Below are positions 36,258 to 45,382 of a DNA stretch of 64,000 bases, piece after piece. The stretch's first letter is position 1; every line of letters begins with the position of its first letter. The notes beneath the pieces were generated by a model that did no database searches, was not told the DNA's origin, and saw only the letters and a list, made by a program, of their open reading frames with translations. A program made the position numbers and the translations under genes. Source of the DNA: Novipirellula herctigrandis (GTDB lineage: Bacteria; Planctomycetota; Planctomycetia; Pirellulales; Pirellulaceae). The DNA lies in NCBI GenBank assembly GCA_007859835.1, contig SJPJ01000001.1, positions 6,423,632-6,487,631 on the forward strand. The letters are read 5' to 3'.

Positions 36258-37709
36258 ATGAAAAAAGCGGATATCGGACTGATCGGTTTGGCGGTAATGG
36301 GCGAAAACCTTGTGCTCAATATGGAGAGTAAGGGATTCACAGTGGCGGTGTTCAACCGTACTGTGGAAAAGGTCGATAGCTTTATTGAAGGACGAGGCGC
36401 CGGAAAGAATTTTGTCGGTTGCCATAGCGTTGAGCAGCTCTGTGCCAGCCTCGAGCGGCCGCGGAAGGTGATGATGCTGGTGAAAGCGGGCGAGCCAGTC
36501 GACGGCTTTATCGAAAAACTCATTCCCCATCTCGAGCCCGGCGATATCATCATCGACGGCGGTAACAGTCACTATCCGGATACGATTCGCCGCACGAAGT
36601 ATGTCGAAGGCAAAGGGTTGCTCTATATCGGTACCGGTGTTTCCGGCGGCGAAGAGGGGGCTCTGATCGGTCCTTCGATCATGCCGGGCGGTTCGGTGAA
36701 AGCCTGGGAATCGGTGAAGCCGATCTTCCAGAAAATCTCTGCCCACACCGACGCGGGCGAGCCCTGTTGTGACTGGGTGGGCGAAGATGGGGCCGGCCAC
36801 TTCGTGAAGATGGTGCACAACGGCATCGAGTACGGCGATATGCAGATGATCTGCGAGACCTACCAATTGATGAAGGATGGTCTTGGCATGTCAAACGAAG
36901 AGATGCACGAGGTGTTCAAGGATTGGAACGAGAACGAACTCGACTCCTACTTAGTCGAAATCACCCGCGATATTCTGGGCTATAAAACCGAACACGGTGA
37001 AGAAGTCATTGACGTGATTCTCGATGCCGCCGGTCAAAAGGGAACGGGCAAGTGGACGGCTATTTCCGCGCTGGATATCGGTCAGCCATTGACGCTTATT
37101 GGCGAAGCCGTGTTCGCGCGTTGCTTGTCGGCGCTCAAGGACGAGCGTGTCGATGCGTCGAAGATTTTAAGTGGCCCAGGCACAACATTTGACGGCGACA
37201 AAGCTGCGATGGTTGATGACCTTAAGCAGGCGCTTTATGCCTCTAAAATCGTCTCCTATGCTCAAGGTTATCAGTTGATGCGTGCGGTGGCTAAAGAGCA
37301 CGGTTGGAATCTTAACAACGGCGGCATTGCGTTGATGTGGCGTGGCGGATGCATCATCCGCTCGGTCTTCCTCGGCAAGATCAAGGACGCTTTTGATTCC
37401 AATCCCGAGCTCGTCAATCTGCTGTTGGACCCGTTCTTTCAGGACGCAGTCGAAAATGCCCAAGCCGCTTGGCGCCGTGTTGTGATCAAGGCAATCGAGT
37501 TGGGAATCCCGATGCCAGCGATCAATGCAGCACTAGCCTATTATGACGGCTACCGTTGTGGCCGGTTGCCCGCCAATCTGTTGCAGGCGCAGCGTGACTA
37601 TTTCGGTGCGCACAATTACGAGCGAGTCGACAAGCCCCGCGGCGAGTTCTTCCACACGAATTGGACTGGCCGTGGCGGTGATACTGCATCTTCCTCCTAC
37701 ATCGTTTGA
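36258..37709 (+). CDS. gnd: 6-phosphogluconate dehydrogenase (decarboxylating)
   Basis: Oxidises 6-phosphogluconate to ribulose 5-phosphate, CO2 and NAD(P)H in the pentose phosphate pathway. The 483 residues match the long Gnd family: GLIGLAVMGENLVLNM with the cofactor loop, FNRTVEK for the adenosine phosphate, IIDGGNSHYPDT, GTGVSGGEEGALIGPSIMPGG with substrate-binding residues, and the catalytic Lys in GAGHFVKMVHNGIEYGDMQ (about residue 186), then GQKGTGKWT. AAGGAAA lies 6 nt before ATG 36258. It is preceded by the insertion sequence and followed by a palindrome. It may drain phosphogluconate made elsewhere and need not belong to the flanking genes. Confidence 0.97.
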   Translation: MKKADIGLIGLAVMGENLVLNMESKGFTVAVFNRTVEKVDSFIEGRGAGKNFVGCHSVEQLCASLERPRKVMMLVKAGEPVDGFIEKLIPHLEPGDIIIDGGNSHYPDTIRRTKYVEGKGLLYIGTGVSGGEEGALIGPSIMPGGSVKAWESVKPIFQKISAHTDAGEPCCDWVGEDGAGHFVKMVHNGIEYGDMQMICETYQLMKDGLGMSNEEMHEVFKDWNENELDSYLVEITRDILGYKTEHGEEVIDVILDAAGQKGTGKWTAISALDIGQPLTLIGEAVFARCLSALKDERVDASKILSGPGTTFDGDKAAMVDDLKQALYASKIVSYAQGYQLMRAVAKEHGWNLNNGGIALMWRGGCIIRSVFLGKIKDAFDSNPELVNLLLDPFFQDAVENAQAAWRRVVIKAIELGIPMPAINAALAYYDGYRCGRLPANLLQAQRDYFGAHNYERVDKPRGEFFHTNWTGRGGDTASSSYIV

Positions 37710-37745
37710 TCATCGCCAAATATCAGCACGGACGATCCAAGTGTA

Positions 37746-37765
37746 GGGCCGGTTCCCACCGGCCC
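37746..37765. repeat. REP-like palindrome after gnd
   Basis: GGGCCGGT, loop TCCC, ACCGGCCC: a perfect 8-bp stem with a 4-nt loop, 37 bp past the gnd stop. No T-run follows, so it is either a dispersed palindromic repeat or a transcript-stabilising hairpin. Confidence 0.6.
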
Positions 37766-37827
37766 GAACGACTCGACGCCCGGTCGATACCTTCGATTCC
37801 ACTTTCCTTATCCAAGGAACACTTTCA

Positions 37828-39696
37828 GTGAAAACGCTCATTGCCCAATTGTGTATTTCTCTCTGTCTCGCCTCCTCGGTGATCGCTCAAGGTGAACCAG
37901 AGCCAGTAACGATTCCTCGTAAAGCACCCTCGTTGACCATACCGGACGTTGCTCGCGATCAAGTCATTTGTTTCGCGATGTACACTGTTCACGACGAAGT
38001 TTTGAAACTCTCGGCGCATCTGTACCCACTCAAAGACGAGGAAGCGCAGGAGGTTTCACTCGAGACAAAAACGGATGGTGATTGGAAAGAAGTCGCCAAA
38101 GCAAAGGTGGATGAGCATTTTCTAGCTGTGTTTCGTGTCGAAGGTTGGGACGCCTCTCAAAACTATGCTTATCGCGTTACTCACCCGGGTGGCGCCATCT
38201 ATGAAGGGACGATTCGTCGCGACCCGATCGATAAAAATGAGATTGTGGTTGCCGCGTTTACCGGTAACTCGAATAAGGACCGTGGTCCTCGCACCGACAT
38301 TGTCAGCAATGTCTCCGCCCAAGACCCGGACTTGCTGTTCTTTTCCGGGGATCAAAGCTACGACCATAGCCGACACTATGCGGCGTGGTTGCTGTTCGGT
38401 CGCCAATTCGGTGAGATCATCAAAGACCGTCCAACGATTTGTATTCCCGATGACCATGATGTTGGTCAGGGCAACTTGTGGGGCGAGTCTGGTAAAAAGA
38501 GTTACCTAAATGGCGGTGCGGATGGTGGCTATATCAAGCCCGCCGAGTATGTCAATGAAGTCCAGCGAGCCCAATGCAGTAACCTGCCTGATCCCTTTGA
38601 TCCCACGCCGATTGAGCAGGGAATTGGCGTTTACTATACCGACCTAAATGTTGGCGGTATCGACTTTGCCATCATCGAAGATCGAAAGTTCAAGACCGGA
38701 CCCGCTGGATTGATTCCCCAGCAAGGTCCACGTCCTGACCATGTGAACGATCCAAGCTATGACCGTGACTCGATCGACGCTCCGGAAGCGAAATTGCTCG
38801 GTGAGCGGCAACTTGAATTTCTTCAGCAATGGGCTGCGGATTGGAACGGTGTTGAAATGAAGTCCGTTCTTTCGCAAACCATTTTCGGCGGTGGTGCTCA
38901 TCTGAGCGGCAGTCATACGCAACGTTTGCTTGCGGACATGGACTCCAACGGTTGGCCACAAACGGGACGTCAAAAAGCATTGATGGAGATGCGCCGTGGG
39001 TTCGCAGTCCATATCGCAGGCGACCAGCACTTGGCAACCGTCATTCATCACGGTGTCAACTCTTGGGAAGACGCTGGTTATTCATTTTGTGTCCCATCGA
39101 TCGTCAACTACTACGCTCGTTGGTGGGCGCCCCTCGAGGCTCCCGGCGAGCATGACCCCAACAGCCCCCTGCCTTATACGGGACGCAGTTACGATGGATT
39201 TGGCAACAAGTTGACCATGAAGGCCTATGCGAATCCATCGCCGAAAAACAACAACGGTGCTGGGCATGGAATCATCCGATTCAATAAGTCGGATCGAAAA
39301 ATTACATTCGAATGCTGGCCTCGAAACATTGACGTTACAGGCCCCCAGGCGGAACAGTATCCGGGGTGGCCAATCACCATTTCCCAGTTCGATAATTACT
39401 CGCGCCAGCCGATGGCGACCTTGCCATCATTGCAGTTTGTCGGCGAAGAAAGTCCCGTCGTGAAGGTAACCGATCAACGCACCGGAGAATTGGTCTACGC
39501 AGTACGAGCCCAGGGCAATGAGTATAAGCCGATCGTCTTTCATGATTCGGTTTACACCATCGAAGTGATTGGCAAAGAAAGCTCGAAAGTTCTAACCGAC
39601 TTAGAGGCTCGCGTGATTGTGCCATTGTTGCACGACAATGGAAAAATCGCCAAGCACGAAAACAACACGCCAAGATCGATTCGGGTTGAGTTCTAG
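37828..39696 (+). CDS. PhoD-like metallophosphatase, exported
   Basis: A 622-residue secreted phosphoesterase. It starts with GTG 37828, which has AAGGAA about 10 nt upstream, and carries a signal peptide (IAQLCISLCLASSVIA). A fibronectin-like N-domain (about 40-130) precedes the PhoD-type catalytic domain. Metal ligands are visible in FFSGDQSYDH, ICIPDDHDVGQGN and VHIAGDQHLATVIHHG. PhoD enzymes use Ca2+/Fe3+ to hydrolyse phosphomono- or diesters. The leader is Sec-like, not the Tat type common in PhoD. A role in phosphate scavenging is likely. It lies 118 bp after gnd. Confidence 0.9.
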   Translation: MKTLIAQLCISLCLASSVIAQGEPEPVTIPRKAPSLTIPDVARDQVICFAMYTVHDEVLKLSAHLYPLKDEEAQEVSLETKTDGDWKEVAKAKVDEHFLAVFRVEGWDASQNYAYRVTHPGGAIYEGTIRRDPIDKNEIVVAAFTGNSNKDRGPRTDIVSNVSAQDPDLLFFSGDQSYDHSRHYAAWLLFGRQFGEIIKDRPTICIPDDHDVGQGNLWGESGKKSYLNGGADGGYIKPAEYVNEVQRAQCSNLPDPFDPTPIEQGIGVYYTDLNVGGIDFAIIEDRKFKTGPAGLIPQQGPRPDHVNDPSYDRDSIDAPEAKLLGERQLEFLQQWAADWNGVEMKSVLSQTIFGGGAHLSGSHTQRLLADMDSNGWPQTGRQKALMEMRRGFAVHIAGDQHLATVIHHGVNSWEDAGYSFCVPSIVNYYARWWAPLEAPGEHDPNSPLPYTGRSYDGFGNKLTMKAYANPSPKNNNGAGHGIIRFNKSDRKITFECWPRNIDVTGPQAEQYPGWPITISQFDNYSRQPMATLPSLQFVGEESPVVKVTDQRTGELVYAVRAQGNEYKPIVFHDSVYTIEVIGKESSKVLTDLEARVIVPLLHDNGKIAKHENNTPRSIRVEF

Positions 39697-39746
39697 CAAT
39701 GCGCTGCGGAGGATAGGTTTCTTTATGGAGCCCAAGTCCGCGGAGC

Positions 39747-39784
39747 CAACGGGGATGCCCTCGGGGCTACGGCCCCGTCCGTTG
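39747..39784. repeat. Nested GC-rich hairpin (REP-like)
   Basis: CAACGG (39747-39752) pairs with CCGTTG (39779-39784) around an inner perfect hairpin CGGGGC-TACG-GCCCCG (39762-39777). It lies between the phosphatase and the GH116 remnant and looks like a dispersed genomic repeat. Confidence 0.5.
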
Positions 39785-39822
39785 CCTAGCCCATGCCATA
39801 CTTAGCCCATGCCTAATGGTAA

Positions 39823-40120
39823 GTTGCCAAGCGAAGCCCTGAGAATGAAATTGTAGGAGCGGAATACACCAGCCTCGCCATGCATGCCTGGAACGTGTTG
39901 TTGGCGCTCCGTGGATTCACGTACGACGGACCCGCGGGAAAGTTAGGGTTTGCACCACGTCTTTCAGCTGAGAACTTCAAGTGTTGCTTCGCCACCGCCG
40001 AGGGTTGGGGGGGAGCATCGACCAACAATAGTCCGACGGCATCCAGCAGGAAACGATCGAGTTGAAATGGGGGCGATTGAGGTTGAGCGAATGAACGTTC
40101 TCTGTGGGTTCTCCGTTGTG
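39823..40120 (+). pseudogene. Remnant of a GH116-type glycosidase C-terminus
   Basis: From 39823 the frame reads ...EYTSLAMHAWNVLLALRGF, TYDGPAGKLGFAPRL and FATAEGWG. This matches the end of GH116 (DUF608-linked) glucosylceramidase-like proteins. After a run of seven G (about 40006-40012) the sense continues in another frame as ETIELKWGRLRLSE, interrupted by TAG and TGA stops. There is no start, no catalytic core and no N-terminal 700 or more residues. So this is the broken tail of a lost gene, cut on its left near the GC-rich repeat at 39747. The call rests on remembered family consensus. Confidence 0.6.
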
Positions 40121-40172
40121 GTGCGGATTCATCGCCCCAACGCATTTGCCAATATCGATATTGTCCACAGGG

Positions 40173-41192
40173 CTATTTCGATCGATGTGAATCCCGATAG
40201 ACACGAGGCGAACATCCAAAACGATTTTGGAACGTTGTCGCGAAATATTGGCTTGAGGAAAATCCGCAGCGAATCGCTACGTCCGTAATACTGAGTGTCG
40301 GTTGCTCGAGCAACATCGCTGCAGCGGCACCCAGACGAAGATGTTTTATGTACTGATTAGGCGTCATGTTGGTCAAGCGTTTGCAGTGAGCGTTGAATTG
40401 GGTCACACCTAATCCACAGAGTTGAGCCAAATCGCGAACCGACACGTCCTCAGCTAGTTGGCGTGGATTGTCTTGCAGGTCTGCCAAAAGAAGTTCCACC
40501 GAGCGCCGTGTGGCCGATAACTCCCGATCCAAAGACACATCGGCGCGGCGCAACATTTCAAGCGTGAGCAGTAACAACTCGTTGATCAGGACGGTCAATC
40601 TTGAGGTGCTGCTGCCATCTCGATCGGCTTCAACGGCCGCCGAAATCTTGCGAAAGCAGATGAGTATTTCTTCGCCGGATGGCCATACCGGGCGTTCGTT
40701 GTGGCGAAGGATGTCCGTTAGCTCATCTCGGTCACTCGGGGCAAGCACGATCCACGAAGGCCATCGCCATGCTTGGTGCGGTTGACGGACGCCGACGTCA
40801 ATGATCAACCAATGAAGTCGCCCTGCACCCACATTGGGACAGCCCACTCGGTGTGACTGCCAGGGACGCGTGACGGTCAAATCGCCCGGGCGGAGTTGAT
40901 GATCGTCTCCCTCTACGCTGAAACCGACGCGGCCGCTTTCCAAAAGAGTCAGTTCGATCCCCTCATTGCGATGCCAATCAAGCCCCCAGTTCTGATCGTG
41001 CTGGGCGTCCCAAAAACCAACGGTTTTGATCCCCGTCAATGCTCCACGCGGAATCTTGCGGCCGCAGTAGTGACCGTTCACTAAGGCTTCCGAATGAAGC
41101 TCTCCCGCCTCGGTCGCACGAACCAGCGGTGCGCAGGTGTCAGCCGTGTACGTCGCATCTCGGTCTTGGTAGATGGGGCCGGATTTCGACAT
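40173..41192 (-). CDS. AraC-family regulator with cupin sensor domain
   Basis: A 339-residue transcription factor from ATG 41192 (a GTG at 41198 adds two residues). The N-terminal half is a cupin-like ligand domain: GLDWHRNEGIELTLLESG, GDDHQLRPGDLTVTRPWQSHRVG. The C-terminal 95 residues hold two helix-turn-helix units: VRDLAQLCGLGVTQFNAHCKRL and ITDVAIRCGFSSSQYFATTFQNRFGCSP, with TPNQYIKHLRL between. These regulators sense sugars and bind direct repeats. It is divergent from the ThuA/DUF6807 cluster, which it probably controls, and an 11-bp direct repeat lies in the shared promoter region. Confidence 0.93.
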   Translation of the reverse strand: MSKSGPIYQDRDATYTADTCAPLVRATEAGELHSEALVNGHYCGRKIPRGALTGIKTVGFWDAQHDQNWGLDWHRNEGIELTLLESGRVGFSVEGDDHQLRPGDLTVTRPWQSHRVGCPNVGAGRLHWLIIDVGVRQPHQAWRWPSWIVLAPSDRDELTDILRHNERPVWPSGEEILICFRKISAAVEADRDGSSTSRLTVLINELLLLTLEMLRRADVSLDRELSATRRSVELLLADLQDNPRQLAEDVSVRDLAQLCGLGVTQFNAHCKRLTNMTPNQYIKHLRLGAAAAMLLEQPTLSITDVAIRCGFSSSQYFATTFQNRFGCSPRVYRDSHRSK

Positions 41193-41245
41193 GACCACTG
41201 ACTAATGTTTGAAATTCTTCACTGAATGGCTTTGAACGACACGAT

Positions 41246-41376
41246 GCATTTTGGATAGTACAAATATAAAGCAACGATCGTACCAGCGGGAAACAAGATG
41301 ACGTTCGCTGGGACTTTTTTGGCCAATTCACAAGTGGAATCGAACGGCTAAATCAAACATTTGCCGCATTTTGGAT
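41246..41376. promoter_or_regulatory. Direct repeat in the AraC/ThuA divergent promoter region
   Basis: GCATTTTGGAT occurs at 41246-41256 and again at 41366-41376, 120 bp apart in the same orientation. One copy lies near the AraC start and one just before ATG 41384. Spaced direct repeats are the usual half-sites of AraC regulators, so DNA looping is possible. Confidence 0.45.
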
Positions 41377-41383
41377 TTGATCG

Positions 41384-43069
41384 ATGACATACCGTAATCT
41401 ACACAGAGTCGTTCTCTTTTTTGGGGCGATTTTACTTTTGACTGCTGGCGTGACCGCAAGTGCCAAAGAACCACTGCGTGCATTGATTATCAGCGGACAG
41501 AACAACCACGACTGGGCGCAGACGACGCCCGTGATCCAGCAAATCCTGATGCAGACAGGTCGCATTCGAGTGGATATCACCGAGCGTCCTGATCAATTGA
41601 ACGCGAAAAATCTCGCGGGCTATGACGTTGTGATCAGTAATTGGAACACGTTTGGAAGCGGAGCCAATATTCAGACGTGGCCGGAAGAAACGCGTCAGGC
41701 CTACGTCGATTTCGTTAGAAACGGCAAGGGGCATGTTGTGGTTCACGCCGGCAGCAGCTCGTTTCCCGATTGGCAGAAATATCAAAAAATGTGCTTGGCG
41801 ACATGGGGAAAGGGAACCGGCCACGGCCCCATGCACGAATTTGATGTTCGCATCGATACGGCAAACCATCCAGTGACAGCAGGCCTGAAGCCGATGAAGT
41901 TCAGGGATGAACTGTGGCATCGATCGGCCGTGCAGCCAGGCGTCACCGTACTGGCCTCGGCCTATTCTGCGAAAGAGCACGGCGGAACGGACCAGTGGGA
42001 ACCGATCGCGATGGCCGCACCCCAGGGCGAGGGACGTTCATTCACTCTACTGTTGGGCCACAATGTCGCATCGATGCAGCAGGACAACTTCGTGCAATTG
42101 CTGCAGCGAGGCACTCTCTGGGCGGCAACGGTTGATGTACAAGGGGCTGCATCTGCCGCGGAGCATCCGAAATTGGAATGGAAAGAGCTTGACGACTCGG
42201 TCGCCTTGTTCAGCAACGCACAAGTCGTGTGGCAGTTCAATTATGCAAACGATCAGAACAAGGCCTATTTCCATCCCATCGCCATGCCTGGTGGCCCAAC
42301 ACTTACTTGGGATCAACCGCCTGACCACGTCTGGCATCACGGACTTTGGTTCAGTTGGAAGTACCTCAATCGCGTTAACTACTGGGAAACGAATCGCGAA
42401 ACAGGGAAGCCTGATGGCCGCACTGCTTGGTCGAACGTTGATGTCGTCAAGCGACCCGATTTCTCAGCGACGATCTCGATGAACTTGGATTTTATCGACC
42501 CGGAGGGCACAACGGTCATGACTGGAAAACGCACGGTGGAAATCTCTGCACCTGACCCCAGTGGTTCGTACCATCTCGATTGGACGTGCCACTTAACTGC
42601 TGGCGACAACGATGTGACGCTTGATCGAACACCTCCACCGCACCAAGCGGACGGAAAGCCCTGGGGCGGGTACGCCGGTCTGTCCGTTCGCTTTGCAAAG
42701 GGATTGACCGAGCGTTCGGCTGTCACGCCCGAGGGGCCTGTTGAAATTGACAAAGTTCGTTGTCCCGGCAAATCGGTTGCGATGGACTACAGCGGCATCC
42801 TTGAAAATGCATCGGTCGGAATCGCCATTTGCGATCATCCGTCTAACCTTAACCATCCAACTCCGTGGTACACCTACGCCGCGAATCCAATGAGTTACTT
42901 CAGCCCGGCGGTCATTTGCAACCAACCGCACACGTTGCCGGCTGGTCAATCCATGACACTGCGTTACCGAGTGACCGTTCACCCCAACCGTTGGGATGCG
43001 AAGCGATTGCAAGAGGAATATGGCGCATACGTTAAGGACAGCGACAACACCAAGCCGTTGCACCGATAG
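41384..43069 (+). CDS. ThuA-domain / DUF6807 fusion, exported
   Basis: A 561-residue secreted protein. After a signal peptide (VVLFFGAILLLTAGVTASA), residues 30-245 form a ThuA-like trehalose-utilization domain of the glutamine-amidotransferase fold (ALIISGQNNHDW, GYDVVISNWNTFG, GKGHVVVHAGSSSFPDW, HEFDVRI). Residues 260-555 are a DUF6807 (PmoA-annotated) domain: PIAMPGGPTLTWDQPPDHVWHHGLWFSW with clustered His, and CDHPSNLNHPTPWYTYAANPMSYFSPA. ThuA in rhizobia aids disaccharide 3-keto metabolism; DUF6807 is uncharacterised. Planctomycetes carry many such fusions beside Gfo/Idh/MocA genes, as here. It heads a cluster with an isomerase 4-64 bp on. Confidence 0.88.
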   Translation: MTYRNLHRVVLFFGAILLLTAGVTASAKEPLRALIISGQNNHDWAQTTPVIQQILMQTGRIRVDITERPDQLNAKNLAGYDVVISNWNTFGSGANIQTWPEETRQAYVDFVRNGKGHVVVHAGSSSFPDWQKYQKMCLATWGKGTGHGPMHEFDVRIDTANHPVTAGLKPMKFRDELWHRSAVQPGVTVLASAYSAKEHGGTDQWEPIAMAAPQGEGRSFTLLLGHNVASMQQDNFVQLLQRGTLWAATVDVQGAASAAEHPKLEWKELDDSVALFSNAQVVWQFNYANDQNKAYFHPIAMPGGPTLTWDQPPDHVWHHGLWFSWKYLNRVNYWETNRETGKPDGRTAWSNVDVVKRPDFSATISMNLDFIDPEGTTVMTGKRTVEISAPDPSGSYHLDWTCHLTAGDNDVTLDRTPPPHQADGKPWGGYAGLSVRFAKGLTERSAVTPEGPVEIDKVRCPGKSVAMDYSGILENASVGIAICDHPSNLNHPTPWYTYAANPMSYFSPAVICNQPHTLPAGQSMTLRYRVTVHPNRWDAKRLQEEYGAYVKDSDNTKPLHR

Positions 43070-43132
43070 GCAATGCCACCAACCCAAACCTTCTCCTTCC
43101 CCATTCCCGTCCATTACGTCAGGAGCACTAAA

Positions 43133-43996
43133 TTGATTATTGGATGCTTTGCTTTGATCGAGCCGTTCTCACCACTGAGACGACAATTTCAGCTCGTTCA
43201 CGAGTTGGGACTCAAGCACATTGACTTGACCGACAATCATGATGGCGCGACGCTCGGCACCGAGTACGGGTTTGCGGCCTCGGCGAGTCTCGATGCCCAC
43301 CCTAGTATCATTCGCGGCATGTGCGAAGAATTTGATCTGACACTCACCAGTGTTTGTGCTCACGCGAACTTAATCGATCCTCCGTCGCCGGATCGCTATG
43401 GCACCCTTGAACTGATCAAGGCCATCCGTTTGGCTGGTTTGCTTGGAGTCAAGCAAGTTATCACGACGGAAGGGGAACCGCATACCGAGTTTGGTATCTC
43501 GCTTGATCGAAAACAACGGATCTTTGCTATTCGAGAGAAACTTGACGAACCGATCAGGTGGGCAAGAGAACTGGGAATTGACTTGTTGCTAGAGCCACAC
43601 GGTGAATTGACCGATACCGTTAATGGCATGAGTGATCTATTGGAGTCTTTAGGCAACGATGACGTCATTGGTATCAACCTCGATACCGGAAACTCATGGC
43701 TCGGTGGCGGTGATCCCCTTGAGTTTATTCGGACATTCACGTCACGAATTAAACATGTTCACTGGAAGGATATGGGGGCCGAGTGGGAACCGAAACGCGG
43801 TACGCTATTTGGCTGCGGCATGGGGTCGATACCACTTGGCGACGGAATTATCGGTATCGAAGCGATCGTGACCGCACTGAATCAAATCGGATTCGACGGA
43901 CCAACAACACTCGAAGTCGCGGGTAGCGACAACGTGCAAGAATCAATCCAGCGGCTCCGTCAATGGAGTCAATCCTGCGTGCCATCCGTAAGCTAA
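43133..43996 (+). CDS. Sugar phosphate isomerase/epimerase (xylose isomerase-like barrel)
   Basis: A cytoplasmic TIM-barrel protein of 287 residues. The best start is TTG 43133, with AGGAG 7 nt upstream, giving MIIGCFALIEPFSPL, which matches relatives. An ATG at 43073 would add 20 residues that look non-coding and lacks a ribosome site. Barrel motifs are HIDLTDNHDG, SVCAHANLIDPP, QVITTEGEP, LLLEPHGELTDT (metal Glu), GINLDTGNSW, RIKHVHWKDM (metal His/Asp) and TTLEVAGSDN. Family members interconvert ketoses, inositols or 3-keto-sugars. Its closeness to ThuA/DUF6807 and Gfo/Idh/MocA suggests a keto-sugar pathway. Confidence 0.88.
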   Translation: MIIGCFALIEPFSPLRRQFQLVHELGLKHIDLTDNHDGATLGTEYGFAASASLDAHPSIIRGMCEEFDLTLTSVCAHANLIDPPSPDRYGTLELIKAIRLAGLLGVKQVITTEGEPHTEFGISLDRKQRIFAIREKLDEPIRWARELGIDLLLEPHGELTDTVNGMSDLLESLGNDDVIGINLDTGNSWLGGGDPLEFIRTFTSRIKHVHWKDMGAEWEPKRGTLFGCGMGSIPLGDGIIGIEAIVTALNQIGFDGPTTLEVAGSDNVQESIQRLRQWSQSCVPSVS

Positions 43997-44106
43997 CACG
44001 CTGCGGATGACATTGCTTCCAGCTAAAATAGAACAAACGGCCTGCAGACCACCAGCAAAAAGCTACTTCCTCCACATCACCCTACCTTGAAAATGAGAGT
44101 CAACTC

Positions 44107-45372
44107 ATGAATCGAAGTCAACTCACTCGACGTAACGTCTTGAAAACCTCCGTAGCCGCGGCCGCATCCTTCGCGGTTCCATACGCCATTACCAGCAACG
44201 CATTGGGAACCGATACCGTCCCACCGGCCAGCGATCGATTGACGGTGGGTTGCATCGGAGTTGGCAACAGAGGTCGCGGTCTGCTAAGAGAGATGATGCA
44301 TGTGGAAAAGGCGAAAATCGTCGGTGTATCGGACTGTTATCAAAGTCGTCGCGAGCCAATGGCTAAGTTATGTGATGCGACCGCACATGCGGATTTTCGA
44401 GAGCTGTTGGCGCGAGATGATATTGACGCGGTCGTTGTTGCGACGCCCGATCATTGGCATGTTCCGATTGCACTTCGTGCAGCCGCAGCTGGTAAAGATG
44501 CCTACGTCGAAAAGCCTCTGGGACTCACCGTCGAGCAAACGCTTCTTTGCCGCGACACATTCAATCGTGCCAAGCGAATTTTCCAGTACGGAACTCAGCA
44601 ACGTTCTTCGCAACCCTGTTGGCTTGGCTGTGAATTAGTGCGTCAGGGAAAAGTGGGAACCATTCGCAAGATCACGGTTCGTGCGCCCAACGGTTCGGCT
44701 GGTGGTTCAACCGAACCTGCTGCGATCCCCGAAGATCTTGATTATCCAATGTGGATCGGACCTGCACCGATGAAAGAGTACACGGTAGACCGCTGTAAAG
44801 TCCCCGGCACCTATCACAATTACGACTACTCGATTGGGTATCTTGGCGGTTGGGGAGCTCATCCTCTTGATCAGATGATTTGGGGCTCCGACGCCGATCT
44901 ATCAGGCATGATTGAAATCGAAGGCACCGGAGACATCCCTACGGAAGGCTTATACAACACCGTTATCAATTGGAATATGAAGGGCAAACTTGGCGAAGTC
45001 GATTTCGAGTTCACCACGGGAGGGGACCTGACAACCTTCTACGGGGACGAGGGGTGGATTTCGGTGCGTCGCGGTGGCGTGGATGCCAGCGACAAATCTT
45101 GGCTGGAGACAAAAATCGATCCAGCGGATGCGAAACTGAAAGTCAGCCGACGTCACATGGCAGACTTTGTCGATTCGGTGTTGAAACGTGAATCAACGGT
45201 TGCTCCGATCAACGATGCCGCTCGTTCGGATGTGATTTCGCACCTCTGTAATATCGCAGTCCGAACCGGTCGCAAAATCACTTGGGATCCAAAAAAAGAA
45301 ACGATCGTCGGTGACCAGGACGCGTGCGAGCATTTACACCGCGATATGCGAGCACCTTGGACACTGAGCTAA
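44107..45372 (+). CDS. Gfo/Idh/MocA oxidoreductase with Tat signal
   Basis: A 421-residue NAD(P)-linked oxidoreductase. The N-terminus has a twin-arginine signal (LTRRNVLKTS, then an Ala-rich helix), so it is exported folded with cofactor. The Rossmann domain has GCIGVGNRGRGLL, GVSDCY and VVVATPDHWHVPIALRA, with the family EKPL motif (YVEKPLGL). The C-terminal domain includes GYLGGWGAHPLDQM with the catalytic His. Such planctomycete proteins probably oxidise or reduce sugars, often through 3-keto intermediates, in the periplasm. It is 10 bp from the LRR lipoprotein gene and 110 bp after the isomerase. Confidence 0.93.
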   Translation: MNRSQLTRRNVLKTSVAAAASFAVPYAITSNALGTDTVPPASDRLTVGCIGVGNRGRGLLREMMHVEKAKIVGVSDCYQSRREPMAKLCDATAHADFRELLARDDIDAVVVATPDHWHVPIALRAAAAGKDAYVEKPLGLTVEQTLLCRDTFNRAKRIFQYGTQQRSSQPCWLGCELVRQGKVGTIRKITVRAPNGSAGGSTEPAAIPEDLDYPMWIGPAPMKEYTVDRCKVPGTYHNYDYSIGYLGGWGAHPLDQMIWGSDADLSGMIEIEGTGDIPTEGLYNTVINWNMKGKLGEVDFEFTTGGDLTTFYGDEGWISVRRGGVDASDKSWLETKIDPADAKLKVSRRHMADFVDSVLKRESTVAPINDAARSDVISHLCNIAVRTGRKITWDPKKETIVGDQDACEHLHRDMRAPWTLS

Positions 45373-45382
45373 GGAAAGAGCA

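Noticed and set aside
37746..37765. Palindrome after gnd as a rho-independent terminator
   Set aside because: No T-run follows the stem; kept only as a REP-like repeat.
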